From Clostridiales bacterium (GTDB lineage Bacteria > Bacillota > Clostridia > Lachnospirales > Lachnospiraceae): 64,000 nucleotides of DNA. Made by a program: the position numbers and the translations under genes. The DNA lies in NCBI GenBank assembly GCA_029010495.1, contig JAQXKO010000009.1, positions 1 through 64,000 on the forward strand, written 5' to 3'. This document shows, in pieces, positions 8,358 to 17,973 of this stretch (the stretch's first letter is position 1; each line of letters begins with the position of its first letter). Below the pieces are notes generated by a model. That model was not told the origin of the DNA and ran no database searches. It saw only the letters and a list, made by a program, of their open reading frames with translations.

Positions 8358-9058
8358 GGAGCGACCTCCTTCTTGTTATCGGTAAAGCTTATTATCTGAC
8401 CATCCAGTATTTCATATACATAATCGCCATATTCCATCATTTTAGGGTCATGTGTTGTCATTACTATTGTTATTCCCTCCTTACGGATAATTTCCTTAAA
8501 CAACGTAATAACCTTAAGACTGGTATATGAATCCAGCTCACCGGTAGGTTCATCTGCAAAAATTACCGTCGGTTTATGTGCAAGTGCCCTTGCTATTGCA
8601 ACTCTCTGCTGCTCGCCGCCTGATAATTCCTCAGGCATATGGGTGGCACGCTTTGAAAGATTAACCATTTCCAGACACTCATTTACTCTTTCGGCATAAT
8701 CACCCTTATAGTCTGAGATTCTTAGTGAAAATTCAATATTCTGATATGCATTCATTACAGGTATAAGAGCAACTGACTGAAATATAAAACCAAGCTGGTT
8801 TCTCCTGATTTTTTCAAGCTTATTCATATCATATTTTGTTACATTTTCACCATTCACGTATAAACTGCCTTCCGTCTGTTTATCAAGACATCCGAGAATA
8901 TTAAGAAGTGTGGTTTTACCGGAGCCGGAACGTCCTTTAAGAATTGTCAGACTGCTCTTCGGAACATCAATATTTATACCCTTAACAGCATAAAAATCTT
9001 CACCCGCAACCTTAAATACCTTTTTTATGTTTTCGGCTTTAATTATAAAATCATCCAT
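8354..9058 (-). CDS. ABC exporter ATPase (MacB/LolD type)
   Basis: 234 residues, a single nucleotide-binding domain with Walker A GRSGSGKTT, signature LSGGEQQRVA, Walker B VIFADEPTG and TTHD. The length and the Q-loop region (FIFQSVALIPVMNAYQN) are typical of ATPases that serve FtsX-like permeases. It starts 2 bp after the permease stop and overlaps the next ATPase by 4 bases. Confidence 0.9.
   Translation of the reverse strand: MDDFIIKAENIKKVFKVAGEDFYAVKGINIDVPKSSLTILKGRSGSGKTTLLNILGCLDKQTEGSLYVNGENVTKYDMNKLEKIRRNQLGFIFQSVALIPVMNAYQNIEFSLRISDYKGDYAERVNECLEMVNLSKRATHMPEELSGGEQQRVAIARALAHKPTVIFADEPTGELDSYTSLKVITLFKEIIRKEGITIVMTTHDPKMMEYGDYVYEILDGQIISFTDNKKEVAP
8356..8371 (-). promoter_or_regulatory. 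Hairpin masking the ribosome binding site of the last ATPase gene
   Basis: AAGGAG-GTCG-CTCCTT forms a 6-bp stem that contains the Shine-Dalgarno of the gene starting at 8357. The upstream ATPase's final codons run through it, so arriving ribosomes could open it. This would couple translation of the two ATPases. Confidence 0.45.
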
Positions 9059-9060
9059 TG

Positions 9061-11892
9061 TTAGTCCTCTCCGAGCTTAAGTGCCTGTGCAATCTTCATT
9101 GTACTCAGAATATGCCTTATTACCATAAAACATAATATGAGCATAACAATAACACATAATCCGATTCTAATCATATCCAGACCGCTTGTTATAATTACGG
9201 TTTTTAATGTTGAATAGCTTGGTGAATAAGCAAGTAAAATAAGCGGAACAAATAATCTGGCCGAAAACACTCCTGTAAATATACCAAAAAGAATAGGTAA
9301 TACAGAGCCGAATGTATGCTCAATTAAAAGCATATTGGCTATTTCACGCATAGAAAGTCCCATTGCACGATATATGCCGAAAATAAGCTCACGTGATTTA
9401 ATTGAGGTTATCCAATAAATCATAAAGCCTATGATACTCAGTATTAAAACAATAATAAAAGTTATTGTAAGCATACCGCTTGTAATCTGGAAAAAAGGAT
9501 CTTCCTTTATCTCTTCTGCCTGAATTACTGTATCATCAATTTCTGATGCTTTGATTTTTTTATCTGATATGAAATCGTATATGTCAGCAGTATTATTTGT
9601 CTTAACCCATATTTCATACGGTTCAGTATCAAAAAGTGAATAAGCCGAGTTGAAATTTACTACGCACAGATAATTATCAACAACCGATATTTCGCCATTT
9701 GAACCTTTCTTGTAAATCTTTGATTCATAAGTAGGCCATGCGTCAACTATTGCAACCACCTCAACAAGAAGTGTAGGAAGCGGATTAAGCAGCTTATCCT
9801 TGCGGCAAATGCTTACCTTATCTCCAACACCGACGTTTTTCTGTTGCGCAAAATTTCTGCTGATAATTACTCCGTTAGGATTTTTTGCAAGTGCATTAAG
9901 ATAATAGTTTATATGAAACTTTGTTGAATCTTCAGGTAAATATGCGGTTTTACCAAACTCGTCGGTTATTATCCCCATAAAAGTCGCACTGTCCTCAAGC
10001 ACATCGGTTCCGACGCCCATACCGGCATGTTCATCTCTTAATACCCTTGTAAGCATTTCGGTTTTGCCCTTAAGCTCAGTATATTTAGAGAATGAAGGCT
10101 CAATATATTCAAGCTTTTCAGCATACCCCTGTCTGATGGCAGCGGAATTATCCTCCCACTTTTCAGTCATTACAAAGGTAGTACCTACTCTGTATTTATT
10201 TCTTATTTCTTCATTTGAAGTTATTGATCTGGCTGCTGTAGCGTTAAAAATACCAAGTGCCAGTGTAAGCACCAGGAACACAATAATAAAACTCTGATTT
10301 TTAATATTTTTATTAATCTGTAAAAAGCCGGCAAAAGTCGACGGTTTACACTTTTTGCAGATAAATCTATAGCTGATTCCGGATAATAATGGCAGTATTC
10401 TTAGCAGAAGAAGTGCAAATGCCAGCAGAAATACGGTAGAAGAAAAATAAATTACGGGGTCAAGGCTTCCACCCTCCTGTATTTCCTTTATTATTGTTGC
10501 TTTGTTTTTATTTGAAGAATACAGACCGTAAACTGATATTACAAGTAAGATAATATCCAGACCCATTTTCTGCCACAGCGGAGTCTTCTTTTTCTTTTTA
10601 TTTACTTTCTGCTCTACAATACTGAAATTGGCATATTTTAATACAGGTACTGTCATAATCAATACCGATACTGCAGAAGCAAAAATTGCATAAAGCAGAG
10701 CTTTAAAAGTAAAATGAACATCAATAGTTGTAAGTATTGAAAATTCAAGGAAAGATCTGGTAGAGCCGAACAGCTTACAAAATACAAATCCAAGCGGATA
10801 ACCGATTAAAAGTGCAGCAAACGAAATCAAAAAGCTTTGAAAAAGATAACTTAAAATCAGCTGTCCTTTACTTACGCCTCTGCTTTTAAGCATTGCTATT
10901 TCACTTTGTTCAATATTTATTATCTGGTTTGAAACCATAAATATAAAAACACACAGAAGAATAAGTACAGGCGTCTGAAAAATCCACATCGTTACCGTAA
11001 CCTTATTGCTGCCCTTTCTGTATGTTTTGAAGCTGTCTTCATAATTAAAGGAGCCTTCAAAAACATTATATTCATTGGAATCATATCTGATTTTATTGTC
11101 AGCAATGATAAAGTCATTTATCATATCAGTTTTAATCTTCTGATAATCAAATACACAATAATATTTTGCTTTAATATTTTCCTGCATTTTGTTACCGTTA
11201 ACAAAAAGCTGTTTATAAAGCTCCATATCCATGAAAAGACTGTTTTCATAATCAAGCGGATCCTTAATCCAATATGTATCCTCTGATTCTGCCGTTCTGA
11301 ATATACCCGAAATTCTAAACACGACAGGTTCACCGTTAACAATAAAACCGGAATTAATTTCATCACCGGTAACAAGCTTTAAATTTGTTACAATTCTCTC
11401 CGAAATAATACATTCATATACACCGTCAACGGGTTTGTCGGAGCAATAATCTCCGTAAATGATATTAATATGCTCCTTCATTGAAGAAAGAGCATTAACC
11501 TTAAATTTAAAGGTAGAAACTCCGGCCCTGTTGACTGACAGACTTCCGTTTATCTCATTGCTTTCAAAGGATGTAACAGTATGCATCGGTTTTATCGGAT
11601 ATAAGTCGGCAAGTGTTTCTGCATTGCTAAAAGGATCGGTAAATATTGACGACACCTTTTTATTGTCTGAAAATTGATTTTTGTTTATGGTTCCTGACAA
11701 TTTTGCAATTGCAGGATATGTACCGGTCTTATTCATCTGTGAATCAAGCTCGTCCGTAAGCATCTTCTGAAGTGCCGCGCTTGTATACATCGGATTGCAG
11801 CATGAAATAGCGATAAGAAGCATGGAGCCGATTAAAAGGCAGAAAATAAGCCATTTTTTATTTATAATTTTCTGTATAATAAACCTAAACAT
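9061..11892 (-). CDS. FtsX-like ABC transporter permease
   Basis: 943 residues. There is one N-terminal membrane helix (~13-32), a large extracellular domain, a first FtsX helix bundle (~300-420, with IEQSEIAMLKSRGVSKGQ, the typical cytoplasmic loop), further helices, a second ectodomain and a C-terminal FtsX bundle (~800-935, with GIYRAMGLSMREIANM). This duplicated layout is that of MacB/BceB-like exporters that work by mechanotransmission rather than by forming a channel. It lies between the two adaptor genes and the two ATPase genes. Confidence 0.9.
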   Translation of the reverse strand: MFRFIIQKIINKKWLIFCLLIGSMLLIAISCCNPMYTSAALQKMLTDELDSQMNKTGTYPAIAKLSGTINKNQFSDNKKVSSIFTDPFSNAETLADLYPIKPMHTVTSFESNEINGSLSVNRAGVSTFKFKVNALSSMKEHINIIYGDYCSDKPVDGVYECIISERIVTNLKLVTGDEINSGFIVNGEPVVFRISGIFRTAESEDTYWIKDPLDYENSLFMDMELYKQLFVNGNKMQENIKAKYYCVFDYQKIKTDMINDFIIADNKIRYDSNEYNVFEGSFNYEDSFKTYRKGSNKVTVTMWIFQTPVLILLCVFIFMVSNQIINIEQSEIAMLKSRGVSKGQLILSYLFQSFLISFAALLIGYPLGFVFCKLFGSTRSFLEFSILTTIDVHFTFKALLYAIFASAVSVLIMTVPVLKYANFSIVEQKVNKKKKKTPLWQKMGLDIILLVISVYGLYSSNKNKATIIKEIQEGGSLDPVIYFSSTVFLLAFALLLLRILPLLSGISYRFICKKCKPSTFAGFLQINKNIKNQSFIIVFLVLTLALGIFNATAARSITSNEEIRNKYRVGTTFVMTEKWEDNSAAIRQGYAEKLEYIEPSFSKYTELKGKTEMLTRVLRDEHAGMGVGTDVLEDSATFMGIITDEFGKTAYLPEDSTKFHINYYLNALAKNPNGVIISRNFAQQKNVGVGDKVSICRKDKLLNPLPTLLVEVVAIVDAWPTYESKIYKKGSNGEISVVDNYLCVVNFNSAYSLFDTEPYEIWVKTNNTADIYDFISDKKIKASEIDDTVIQAEEIKEDPFFQITSGMLTITFIIVLILSIIGFMIYWITSIKSRELIFGIYRAMGLSMREIANMLLIEHTFGSVLPILFGIFTGVFSARLFVPLILLAYSPSYSTLKTVIITSGLDMIRIGLCVIVMLILCFMVIRHILSTMKIAQALKLGED

Positions 11893-11901
11893 TTCTACCT
11901 C

Positions 11902-14007
11902 CTAAAAGCATACGCATATTTCGCCGGCTTCCAGGCCAGATTTTATCCAAACTTTTTCAACATCCAGGCGCATTTTACCGCCAATGGTAACATATCTTTT
12001 ATAAGCCATATCATCTGTTTTTATATAAACATAATATTTACCGTAATCATCTGTATATACGTAATCTGAATTTATAAGAACCACGTCATTAACAGATATT
12101 TCTTCATCAATAACGGAAGTATTTTCATTATCAATTAATATATAATCCTCAGCTGACGAAAGCTTTATAACTACCTCATCCTTGTCATCAGGATTAGAGT
12201 TGACGGTAATTGCCGTACCGTTAAATTTATTATCTCCGGAAATAATTTCAACCTGACTTTTATACCTGATATTACAGCTCTTTTCATCAATAGTATCTTT
12301 AACGTAAAGATTGTAATATTTTATATCGGAAATAACGCCAAGTTTTGAATTTGCATCATATTCCTTACCTTCAAGGATAATATTGTCAGACGAATAATTA
12401 TATTTAAAAAGACCGTCGTATTTTGACTTTATATCATATGGTTTTTCATTTTTTGCATATTCTATAAGCTCATAATTGATACGTGCCTTTTCAAGCTGTT
12501 TATCTACAGATTTACAATAATCCTCATAGCCTGATAAAAGCTTGTTATATTCATACCTTGCATTAAGCTTTTCTTCGGTATCAGCCCCTGATAATGAAAG
12601 CTTTAGTGCATTATCCATCCTTTTTTTGTAATCCGCCTTGCCGGAAGTGCTTTCTTTATAGGCCTTATCATAATCAATTTTTATCTGTTCTGTCTCACTT
12701 TCGGATAGAATCGGAATCACCTGACATATAACGTCGCCGGCTTTAATTTCAATTTCATTATTCATTGGTATTACAAGCTTATGAAGCTTAAAGTTGAAAT
12801 CAAATGATATATTATGATTGATATCCGAGCTCTTATAAGCACCATAATAACGATTTGTAATAGAGTAATCTCCTGTTTCAGCCTTAGACTCACTAAGCTT
12901 TGAACCATAGGTTATTTCATTATCACACAAATATACTTTATCATGGACGGTAAGACCCGATGTGATTTCGTAATAATATTCAGTATGATTTCCTGTTGTA
13001 ATCTCTTTTAAGATTTCATCTCCCTTTTCATCAAGAGCGACAACATATTTTACATTTGATTCGCGGTTTGTTTTAATTGCTTCCTTAGGTAAATAAATAC
13101 AATCATCTGTTTTATTGTATTCGATGGTTATTGCGGCATAATCACCGAAATCAACATCCTCAGATAAATTATGTATTAAAAATCTTGTATTTTTTTCCAG
13201 ACCGTATGTCTCAATTTCCGATAATTCATCAGCAGAATAATGTACTAATTCATAATCATCATAATTTTTACCGTTAATCTGAATTAAAACTTTGGACTTT
13301 TCATTTAAAATTTCTTCGCTGATAAATTTACTCGTGACATATTTTTTTGATTCATCGGTTATCTTAATTGCAACGGTATTTTTTTGAATATCACTGTTTT
13401 CTACAGGGGAAGCGGTATACGAAATAACTCCGTCAATCGGAGAATAATAATTAAGATATTCCTTCTGATTTACAAGCTCATTATATGTTTCCTCAAGCTT
13501 TTTATATTCAAGTTCATTGATTTTTTCTTCATATTCATATTTAATTACAGCCTGCTCGATATCATATTTATAAGAAGAATAATCATTGCCGCTTAATGAA
13601 TTTAATTTAACATTCATCTCAGCTAATTTCTTTTTATTAGTCGATTTATAATAGTCATTTAATTGTTTTTTAATATCAAGATTACTTTTAGCAAGCTTTA
13701 CCTCTTCGTCATATTTTTCGTTGACGGAAAAAATTAAATCTCCCTTTTTAACAACATCACCGAGTTTGTAGTTTACATTATAAGATTTACCTGATGACAT
13801 CGCCATGACCTCAACAGTTTCAGGTATGATGTAACCGTCTGATACAATTTTATCGTTTATACTGCCTTGCCCCGGATTAATATAAATCTTTGAAACAGAT
13901 AAAGGTTTAATCAGCTCCGGCACCTTTGTCTTACCGCACGCCGTAATTTCTGCCATCATTACAAAAATAAGAAATATTGATGCAATTTTTTTACAAATTA
14001 TATTCAT
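11902..14007 (-). CDS. Tandem HlyD/RND-type adaptor lipoprotein
   Basis: 701 residues from ATG 14007; GGAGAAAAG of the previous gene's end is the binding site, and ATG 14022 has none. The lipobox is ITAC. The first half is a normal membrane-fusion-protein module: a lipoyl-like segment (VEVMAMSSGKSYNVNYKLGD), a coiled coil, lipoyl and beta-barrel segments ending near LTVHDKVYLCDNEI. The second half repeats the plan (IEIKAGDVICQV, a second coiled coil with EKLNARYEYNKLLSG, a second barrel and GLEAGEICVCF). Adaptors are usually ~350-450 residues, so this looks like a fused pair. It follows the 395-residue adaptor gene without a gap. Confidence 0.8.
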   Translation of the reverse strand: MNIICKKIASIFLIFVMMAEITACGKTKVPELIKPLSVSKIYINPGQGSINDKIVSDGYIIPETVEVMAMSSGKSYNVNYKLGDVVKKGDLIFSVNEKYDEEVKLAKSNLDIKKQLNDYYKSTNKKKLAEMNVKLNSLSGNDYSSYKYDIEQAVIKYEYEEKINELEYKKLEETYNELVNQKEYLNYYSPIDGVISYTASPVENSDIQKNTVAIKITDESKKYVTSKFISEEILNEKSKVLIQINGKNYDDYELVHYSADELSEIETYGLEKNTRFLIHNLSEDVDFGDYAAITIEYNKTDDCIYLPKEAIKTNRESNVKYVVALDEKGDEILKEITTGNHTEYYYEITSGLTVHDKVYLCDNEITYGSKLSESKAETGDYSITNRYYGAYKSSDINHNISFDFNFKLHKLVIPMNNEIEIKAGDVICQVIPILSESETEQIKIDYDKAYKESTSGKADYKKRMDNALKLSLSGADTEEKLNARYEYNKLLSGYEDYCKSVDKQLEKARINYELIEYAKNEKPYDIKSKYDGLFKYNYSSDNIILEGKEYDANSKLGVISDIKYYNLYVKDTIDEKSCNIRYKSQVEIISGDNKFNGTAITVNSNPDDKDEVVIKLSSAEDYILIDNENTSVIDEEISVNDVVLINSDYVYTDDYGKYYVYIKTDDMAYKRYVTIGGKMRLDVEKVWIKSGLEAGEICVCF

Positions 14008-14008
14008 C

Positions 14009-15196
14009 TTACTTTTCTCCATTTACATAGCTGCCCGTAATGACCTTATCACCGACCTTTAACCCCTCTGTTATCTCGGTATATGTATTTCCTACCAGTC
14101 CTACTTTTACCTTGCGCAGTTCACGTTCACCCTTCTCATTAAGAACAAGAATAATACTTGCCTCTTCATTAGAAATTACACAATAATTCGGAACTCTTAT
14201 TACGTTTTCAGCTATTTCTGAAATAAATTGAATTTTACCGTTAATTGATTTTAAATTTGTCTCAATATTTGAATTGTTTGCAAACAAAAATTTAATTTCA
14301 CCGACATTAGAATCAGAATTAACCACTTCTATACTTTTACATATCAGCGTGGCAGGCTTTTCGACATAGTTATACTCAACTCCCTCTTTAAGCTTACCGT
14401 TTTCATCCAGGGCATTTTCATTTTCCAAAACATTAAATAACGCTGTGTACTCTTTACCAACTTCAAATAAATCATGATTTGTTGTACTGGCATTAATAGA
14501 AAATGAATTTTCAACAATTGATGCACAAATATCGGTCTTTAAATATGTACGCCATTTGCCTGATTTGGCTATATAGCTGATTGTACCTGATTTAGTTGCA
14601 TAAACCAGACGATATTGACCGGTACTTTCAAGCTCTTTTTTTCTGGAATTCAGAAGCCTGATTTCTTTTTCATACTGACTTGACGACTCCTCATATTTTA
14701 ATGCAGCTTTTACATGTTCATTTTCTGAATCAGTTATTCCGAGATGCTGAATTCGCTGCTTTTCACTGTCAGCCATTTTTCTGTTGTAATCATACTCAAG
14801 CATTATCTCATTAAGACTGTCATTAATCTTCTTTAATTCATCTTCAACAGAAATAAGTTCGTTATTATAATTATCTACAGGGGCACATTCCATGAGTAAG
14901 TCACCCTCTTTTACCGTATCACCGACATTTACATATGTTTTTACGATTTTATATTTATCAGCAATCGGATAATATATACTGTTTATAATCTGTTTTTTGT
15001 AATGAACGGGAATATCGGTTGACAAAATAACATCACCGCGTTCAGCCGTAATAAAAGCAAATGCTGAAGTATCTTCTGTTTTTAATGCAAGAGCTGCTTT
15101 GTTTTTTAGCTTAGTTGGTAAATTGCAGCCACAAAGACTTAGCGATAAAATAATAAAAAGAATACCTGATAATATTTTTTTAAAACTAGAATACAT
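14009..15196 (-). CDS. HlyD/RND-type adaptor lipoprotein
   Basis: 395 residues. The signal peptide ends at a lipobox-like LCGC. A lipoyl half-motif (VGDTVKEGDLLMEC), a coiled coil (~110-190), the second half-motif (VYATKSGTISYIAKSGKW) and the family's C-terminal GNTYTEITEGLKVGDKVITG segment follow. In Gram-positives such proteins stand on the outer face of the membrane and guide or sense the substrate of a MacB-like exporter. It is the first gene of the operon 15196-7356. The gap to fhs holds a strong hairpin, and no clear promoter fits in the remaining 30 bp. Confidence 0.85.
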   Translation of the reverse strand: MYSSFKKILSGILFIILSLSLCGCNLPTKLKNKAALALKTEDTSAFAFITAERGDVILSTDIPVHYKKQIINSIYYPIADKYKIVKTYVNVGDTVKEGDLLMECAPVDNYNNELISVEDELKKINDSLNEIMLEYDYNRKMADSEKQRIQHLGITDSENEHVKAALKYEESSSQYEKEIRLLNSRKKELESTGQYRLVYATKSGTISYIAKSGKWRTYLKTDICASIVENSFSINASTTNHDLFEVGKEYTALFNVLENENALDENGKLKEGVEYNYVEKPATLICKSIEVVNSDSNVGEIKFLFANNSNIETNLKSINGKIQFISEIAENVIRVPNYCVISNEEASIILVLNEKGERELRKVKVGLVGNTYTEITEGLKVGDKVITGSYVNGEK

Positions 15197-15225
15197 ATAA
15201 ACCCCAAAAAATAAATAGTAAATAT

Positions 15226-15269
15226 AAAGTAATCATTATTACCATAATATTAATAATAATGATTACTTT
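15226..15269 (-). terminator. Terminator or attenuator between fhs and the export operon
   Basis: A 16-bp AT-rich stem (arms 15226-15241 and 15254-15269) with a 12-nt loop, followed on the minus strand by TATATTTACTATTTATTTTTT. It closes fhs. Because it is so close to the next start codon it may also control read-through into the export operon. Confidence 0.7.
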
Positions 15270-15281
15270 TAAAGTAGCATA

Positions 15282-16949
15282 TCAGAAAAGACCGACAATC
15301 TTATCATCAACAACATCAACATTATGAGCCGCAGGTACCTTTGGAAGACCCGGCATAGTCATAATATTACCTGTTAATACAACAATAAAGCCGGCGCCGG
15401 CACTTACATACATATCACTGATATTCATGGTAAAACCGGTTGGACGTCCAAGCTTGGCAGGGTCATCAGACAATGAATACTGATTTTTTGCCATGCATAT
15501 CGGAAGCTTGTCAAATCCAAGCTCAGTGAGCCGTGCAATTGTTTTTTCTACTGCGGGCGTATAATTAACATCCTCAGCTCCATATATTTCAGTACATAAT
15601 TTTTCTATTTTTTCTTTGATGGAAAGCTCAAGACCATAAAGACATTCAAATTCTGAAGGTACACTGTCCAAAACATTCTGAACAGTCCTTGCAAGCTCCA
15701 AACCGCCCTCTCCACCTTTTGCAAATACTTCCGAAAGAGCAAAACGGGCGCCTTTGTTTTCACAAAACTCTTTTATATAATTCAATTCATTATCTGTATC
15801 ATCCTCAAATCTGTTAAGAGTTACTACTACCGGAACCTTAAATTTCTGAAGGTTTTCGATATGCTTTTCAAGGTTAACAATTCCTAACTTAAGAGCATCA
15901 AGATTTTCTTTTTTAAGCTCTGTCTTTGGTACACCTCCGTTGTATTTCAATGCCCTTACCGTAGCAACAAGAACAATACAGTCAGGCTTCAAATCACCCT
16001 TACGACATTTAATGTCAAGGAATTTTTCTGCGCCGAGGTCTGCTCCGAATCCTGCTTCCGTAATAACAACATCGCACATTTTTAATGCAGTTTTAGTAGC
16101 GATAAGCGAATTACAGCCATGAGCAATATTGGCAAACGGTCCGCCATGAACAATTGCCGGTGTATTCTCAAGAGTCTGAACAAGGTTAGGCTTGATGGCA
16201 TCTTTAAGAAGAGCCGTCATTGCTCCTACCGCATTTAAATCCTTAGCAGTAACAGGCTCTCCCGAAGTATTATATGCAACAATAATATTGGAAAGCTTGT
16301 CTCTCAAATCATCAAGGTCATTAGCAAGGCAAAGAATAGCCATGATTTCCGATGCAACCGTAATGATAAAATGATCCTGCCTTACAACTCCGTTAGCCTT
16401 TGAACCAAGACCAATAATAATATCACGTAAGGCTCTGTCATTCATATCAACACAACGCTTCCATGTAATGTTTTTTGTATCAATATTAAGTTCATTTCCC
16501 TGATGGATATGATTGTCAATCATTGCAGCAAGAAGATTGTTTGCTGATGTTATCGCATGAAAATCACCTGTAAAATGAAGATTCAAATCCTCCATTGGCA
16601 CTACCTGCGAATAGCCTCCGCCTGCCGCGCCGCCCTTAATACCGAAGCAAGGTCCCAGAGAAGGTTCTCTGAGTGCAATTATTGAATTAACACCTAATTT
16701 ACCGAAGGCCTGTCCCAGACCAACGGTAATTGTAGTCTTGCCCTCTCCTGCAGGTGTAGGATTAATAGCCGTAACCAGAACAAGCTTTCCGTTTTCGTTT
16801 CCTTTAATTGATTTTATATATTCATTAGAAATTTTTGCTTTATATTTACCGAATAATTCTAAATCTTCCTCAGAAAGACCGATTTTAGCTGCAACCTCCT
16901 TTATCGGTAACATATTAGCTTCCTGAGCAATTTGAATATCTGTCTTCAT
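15282..16949 (-). CDS. fhs: Formate-tetrahydrofolate ligase
   Basis: 555 residues, full length. It makes 10-formyl-tetrahydrofolate from formate, THF and ATP. The ATP-binding P-loop [10 protein letters not shown] is at ~66-75, followed by [15 protein letters not shown] and the C-terminal GLPKVPAA region. An ideal CGGAGG site precedes the ATG. It stands alone, with its own probable promoter (17019-17047) and terminator. It serves one-carbon metabolism; acetogenesis cannot be inferred from this gene alone. Confidence 0.97.
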   Translation of the reverse strand: MKTDIQIAQEANMLPIKEVAAKIGLSEEDLELFGKYKAKISNEYIKSIKGNENGKLVLVTAINPTPAGEGKTTITVGLGQAFGKLGVNSIIALREPSLGPCFGIKGGAAGGGYSQVVPMEDLNLHFTGDFHAITSANNLLAAMIDNHIHQGNELNIDTKNITWKRCVDMNDRALRDIIIGLGSKANGVVRQDHFIITVASEIMAILCLANDLDDLRDKLSNIIVAYNTSGEPVTAKDLNAVGAMTALLKDAIKPNLVQTLENTPAIVHGGPFANIAHGCNSLIATKTALKMCDVVITEAGFGADLGAEKFLDIKCRKGDLKPDCIVLVATVRALKYNGGVPKTELKKENLDALKLGIVNLEKHIENLQKFKVPVVVTLNRFEDDTDNELNYIKEFCENKGARFALSEVFAKGGEGGLELARTVQNVLDSVPSEFECLYGLELSIKEKIEKLCTEIYGAEDVNYTPAVEKTIARLTELGFDKLPICMAKNQYSLSDDPAKLGRPTGFTMNISDMYVSAGAGFIVVLTGNIMTMPGLPKVPAAHNVDVVDDKIVGLF

Positions 16950-17018
16950 TAATAACCTCCGAAAAAATAAATATATACTTGAAATCAGAACATAATTTCC
17001 CTATAATATTCTTAGTAT

Positions 17019-17047
17019 ATAATATCACTTTACAGAAAAACTTTAAA
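17019..17047 (-). promoter_or_regulatory. Possible fhs promoter
   Basis: TTTAAA, 17 bp, TATTAT on the minus strand. It overlaps the divergent candidate for the phosphatase gene. An inverted pair CACTTTA / TAAAGTG (17025-17050) lies within both. Confidence 0.35.
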
Positions 17048-17056
17048 GTGTAAAAT
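17029..17056 (+). promoter_or_regulatory. Possible promoter of the HAD phosphatase gene
   Basis: TTTACA, 16 bp, TAAAAT, about 38 bp before the start codon. Confidence 0.4.
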
Positions 17057-17094
17057 ATTAATTTTATAAAAAAATATCTGATTTGGAGAATTAT

Positions 17095-17757
17095 ATGTTA
17101 AAATCTGTTATTTATGATCTGGATGGTACTTTGCTTTATACATTAGAGGATTTGATGAACAGTGTAAATCATACTATGAGATATTTTAATTGTCCCGAAA
17201 GAACACTTGATGAAATCAGACAATTTATCGGAAACGGTGTTGCAGTTCTGTTAAAAAGATCTGCTCCAACAGGTACCGATGAAGAAACATTAAAAGAAAT
17301 GATGAATGTATTTAAGCCTCATTATCTTAAACATATGTATGATAACACGCGTGCTTATGATGGTGTAATTGATATGATGCGTGAAATAAAGGCAGCAGGT
17401 TTTCTGACCGGAATTGTATCAAACAAGCTGGATCCGGCTGTCAAAGAGCTTGACAAGCTTTTCTTTAATGGTCTGACCGATTCGGCAATCGGTGCTCCGC
17501 CTGATGCAAAAAAACCTGATCCCACAGGAGTTTTTATGTGTCTGAAGGATATCAATTCATGCCCGGATGAGGCTATCTATATCGGCGATACCGACGTAGA
17601 TCTGTTGACGGCTCATAACAGCAATATGAAATGCATCGGAGTATCCTGGGGCTTCAGAGGCAGAGAATTTCTCGAAAATATTAATTGCGATTATATTGTT
17701 GATAAACCTTCCGAGGTATTACCGCTCCTTAACAGAATAAGAGACAAAAAGGCATGA
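17095..17757 (+). CDS. gph: HAD-family phosphatase, phosphoglycolate phosphatase-like
   Basis: 220 residues from ATG 17095 (GGAG 6 bases upstream; TTG 17083 overlaps that site). All HAD motifs are present: YDLDGTLL with the nucleophilic Asp, IVSNK, KKPDP and IGDTDVD. The helical cap lies between motifs I and II, as in Gph and PpaX. The substrate could be phosphoglycolate or another small phosphate ester. It is a single-gene unit ending at 17782-17809. Confidence 0.8.
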   Translation: MLKSVIYDLDGTLLYTLEDLMNSVNHTMRYFNCPERTLDEIRQFIGNGVAVLLKRSAPTGTDEETLKEMMNVFKPHYLKHMYDNTRAYDGVIDMMREIKAAGFLTGIVSNKLDPAVKELDKLFFNGLTDSAIGAPPDAKKPDPTGVFMCLKDINSCPDEAIYIGDTDVDLLTAHNSNMKCIGVSWGFRGREFLENINCDYIVDKPSEVLPLLNRIRDKKA

Positions 17758-17781
17758 ATTATTAATATAATCAGCAAAAAT

Positions 17782-17809
17782 AAGGGAGGATGTCAAATCA
17801 TCCTCCCTT
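17782..17809. terminator. Terminator after the HAD phosphatase gene, probably bidirectional
   Basis: An 11-bp GC-rich stem (AAGGGAGGATG / CATCCTCCCTT) with a 6-nt loop and TTTATTA after it. On the minus side it is followed by ATTTTTGC, so it may also stop transcription from manA. The 165 bp between it and manA hold nothing else I can support. Confidence 0.85.
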
Positions 17810-17973
17810 TTATTATACATAATTAAATGTCTGAACAAAAAATTGAACAAGAGTATCTTAATTACTCCGGCACAAAGTGCTTCCTATGAATTTTATTACC
17901 ATGCAAAGCAATAAACATTATCAGATAAAATACATTCCGAATACAAGCCTTTATATTTGTACGAAATCACATA

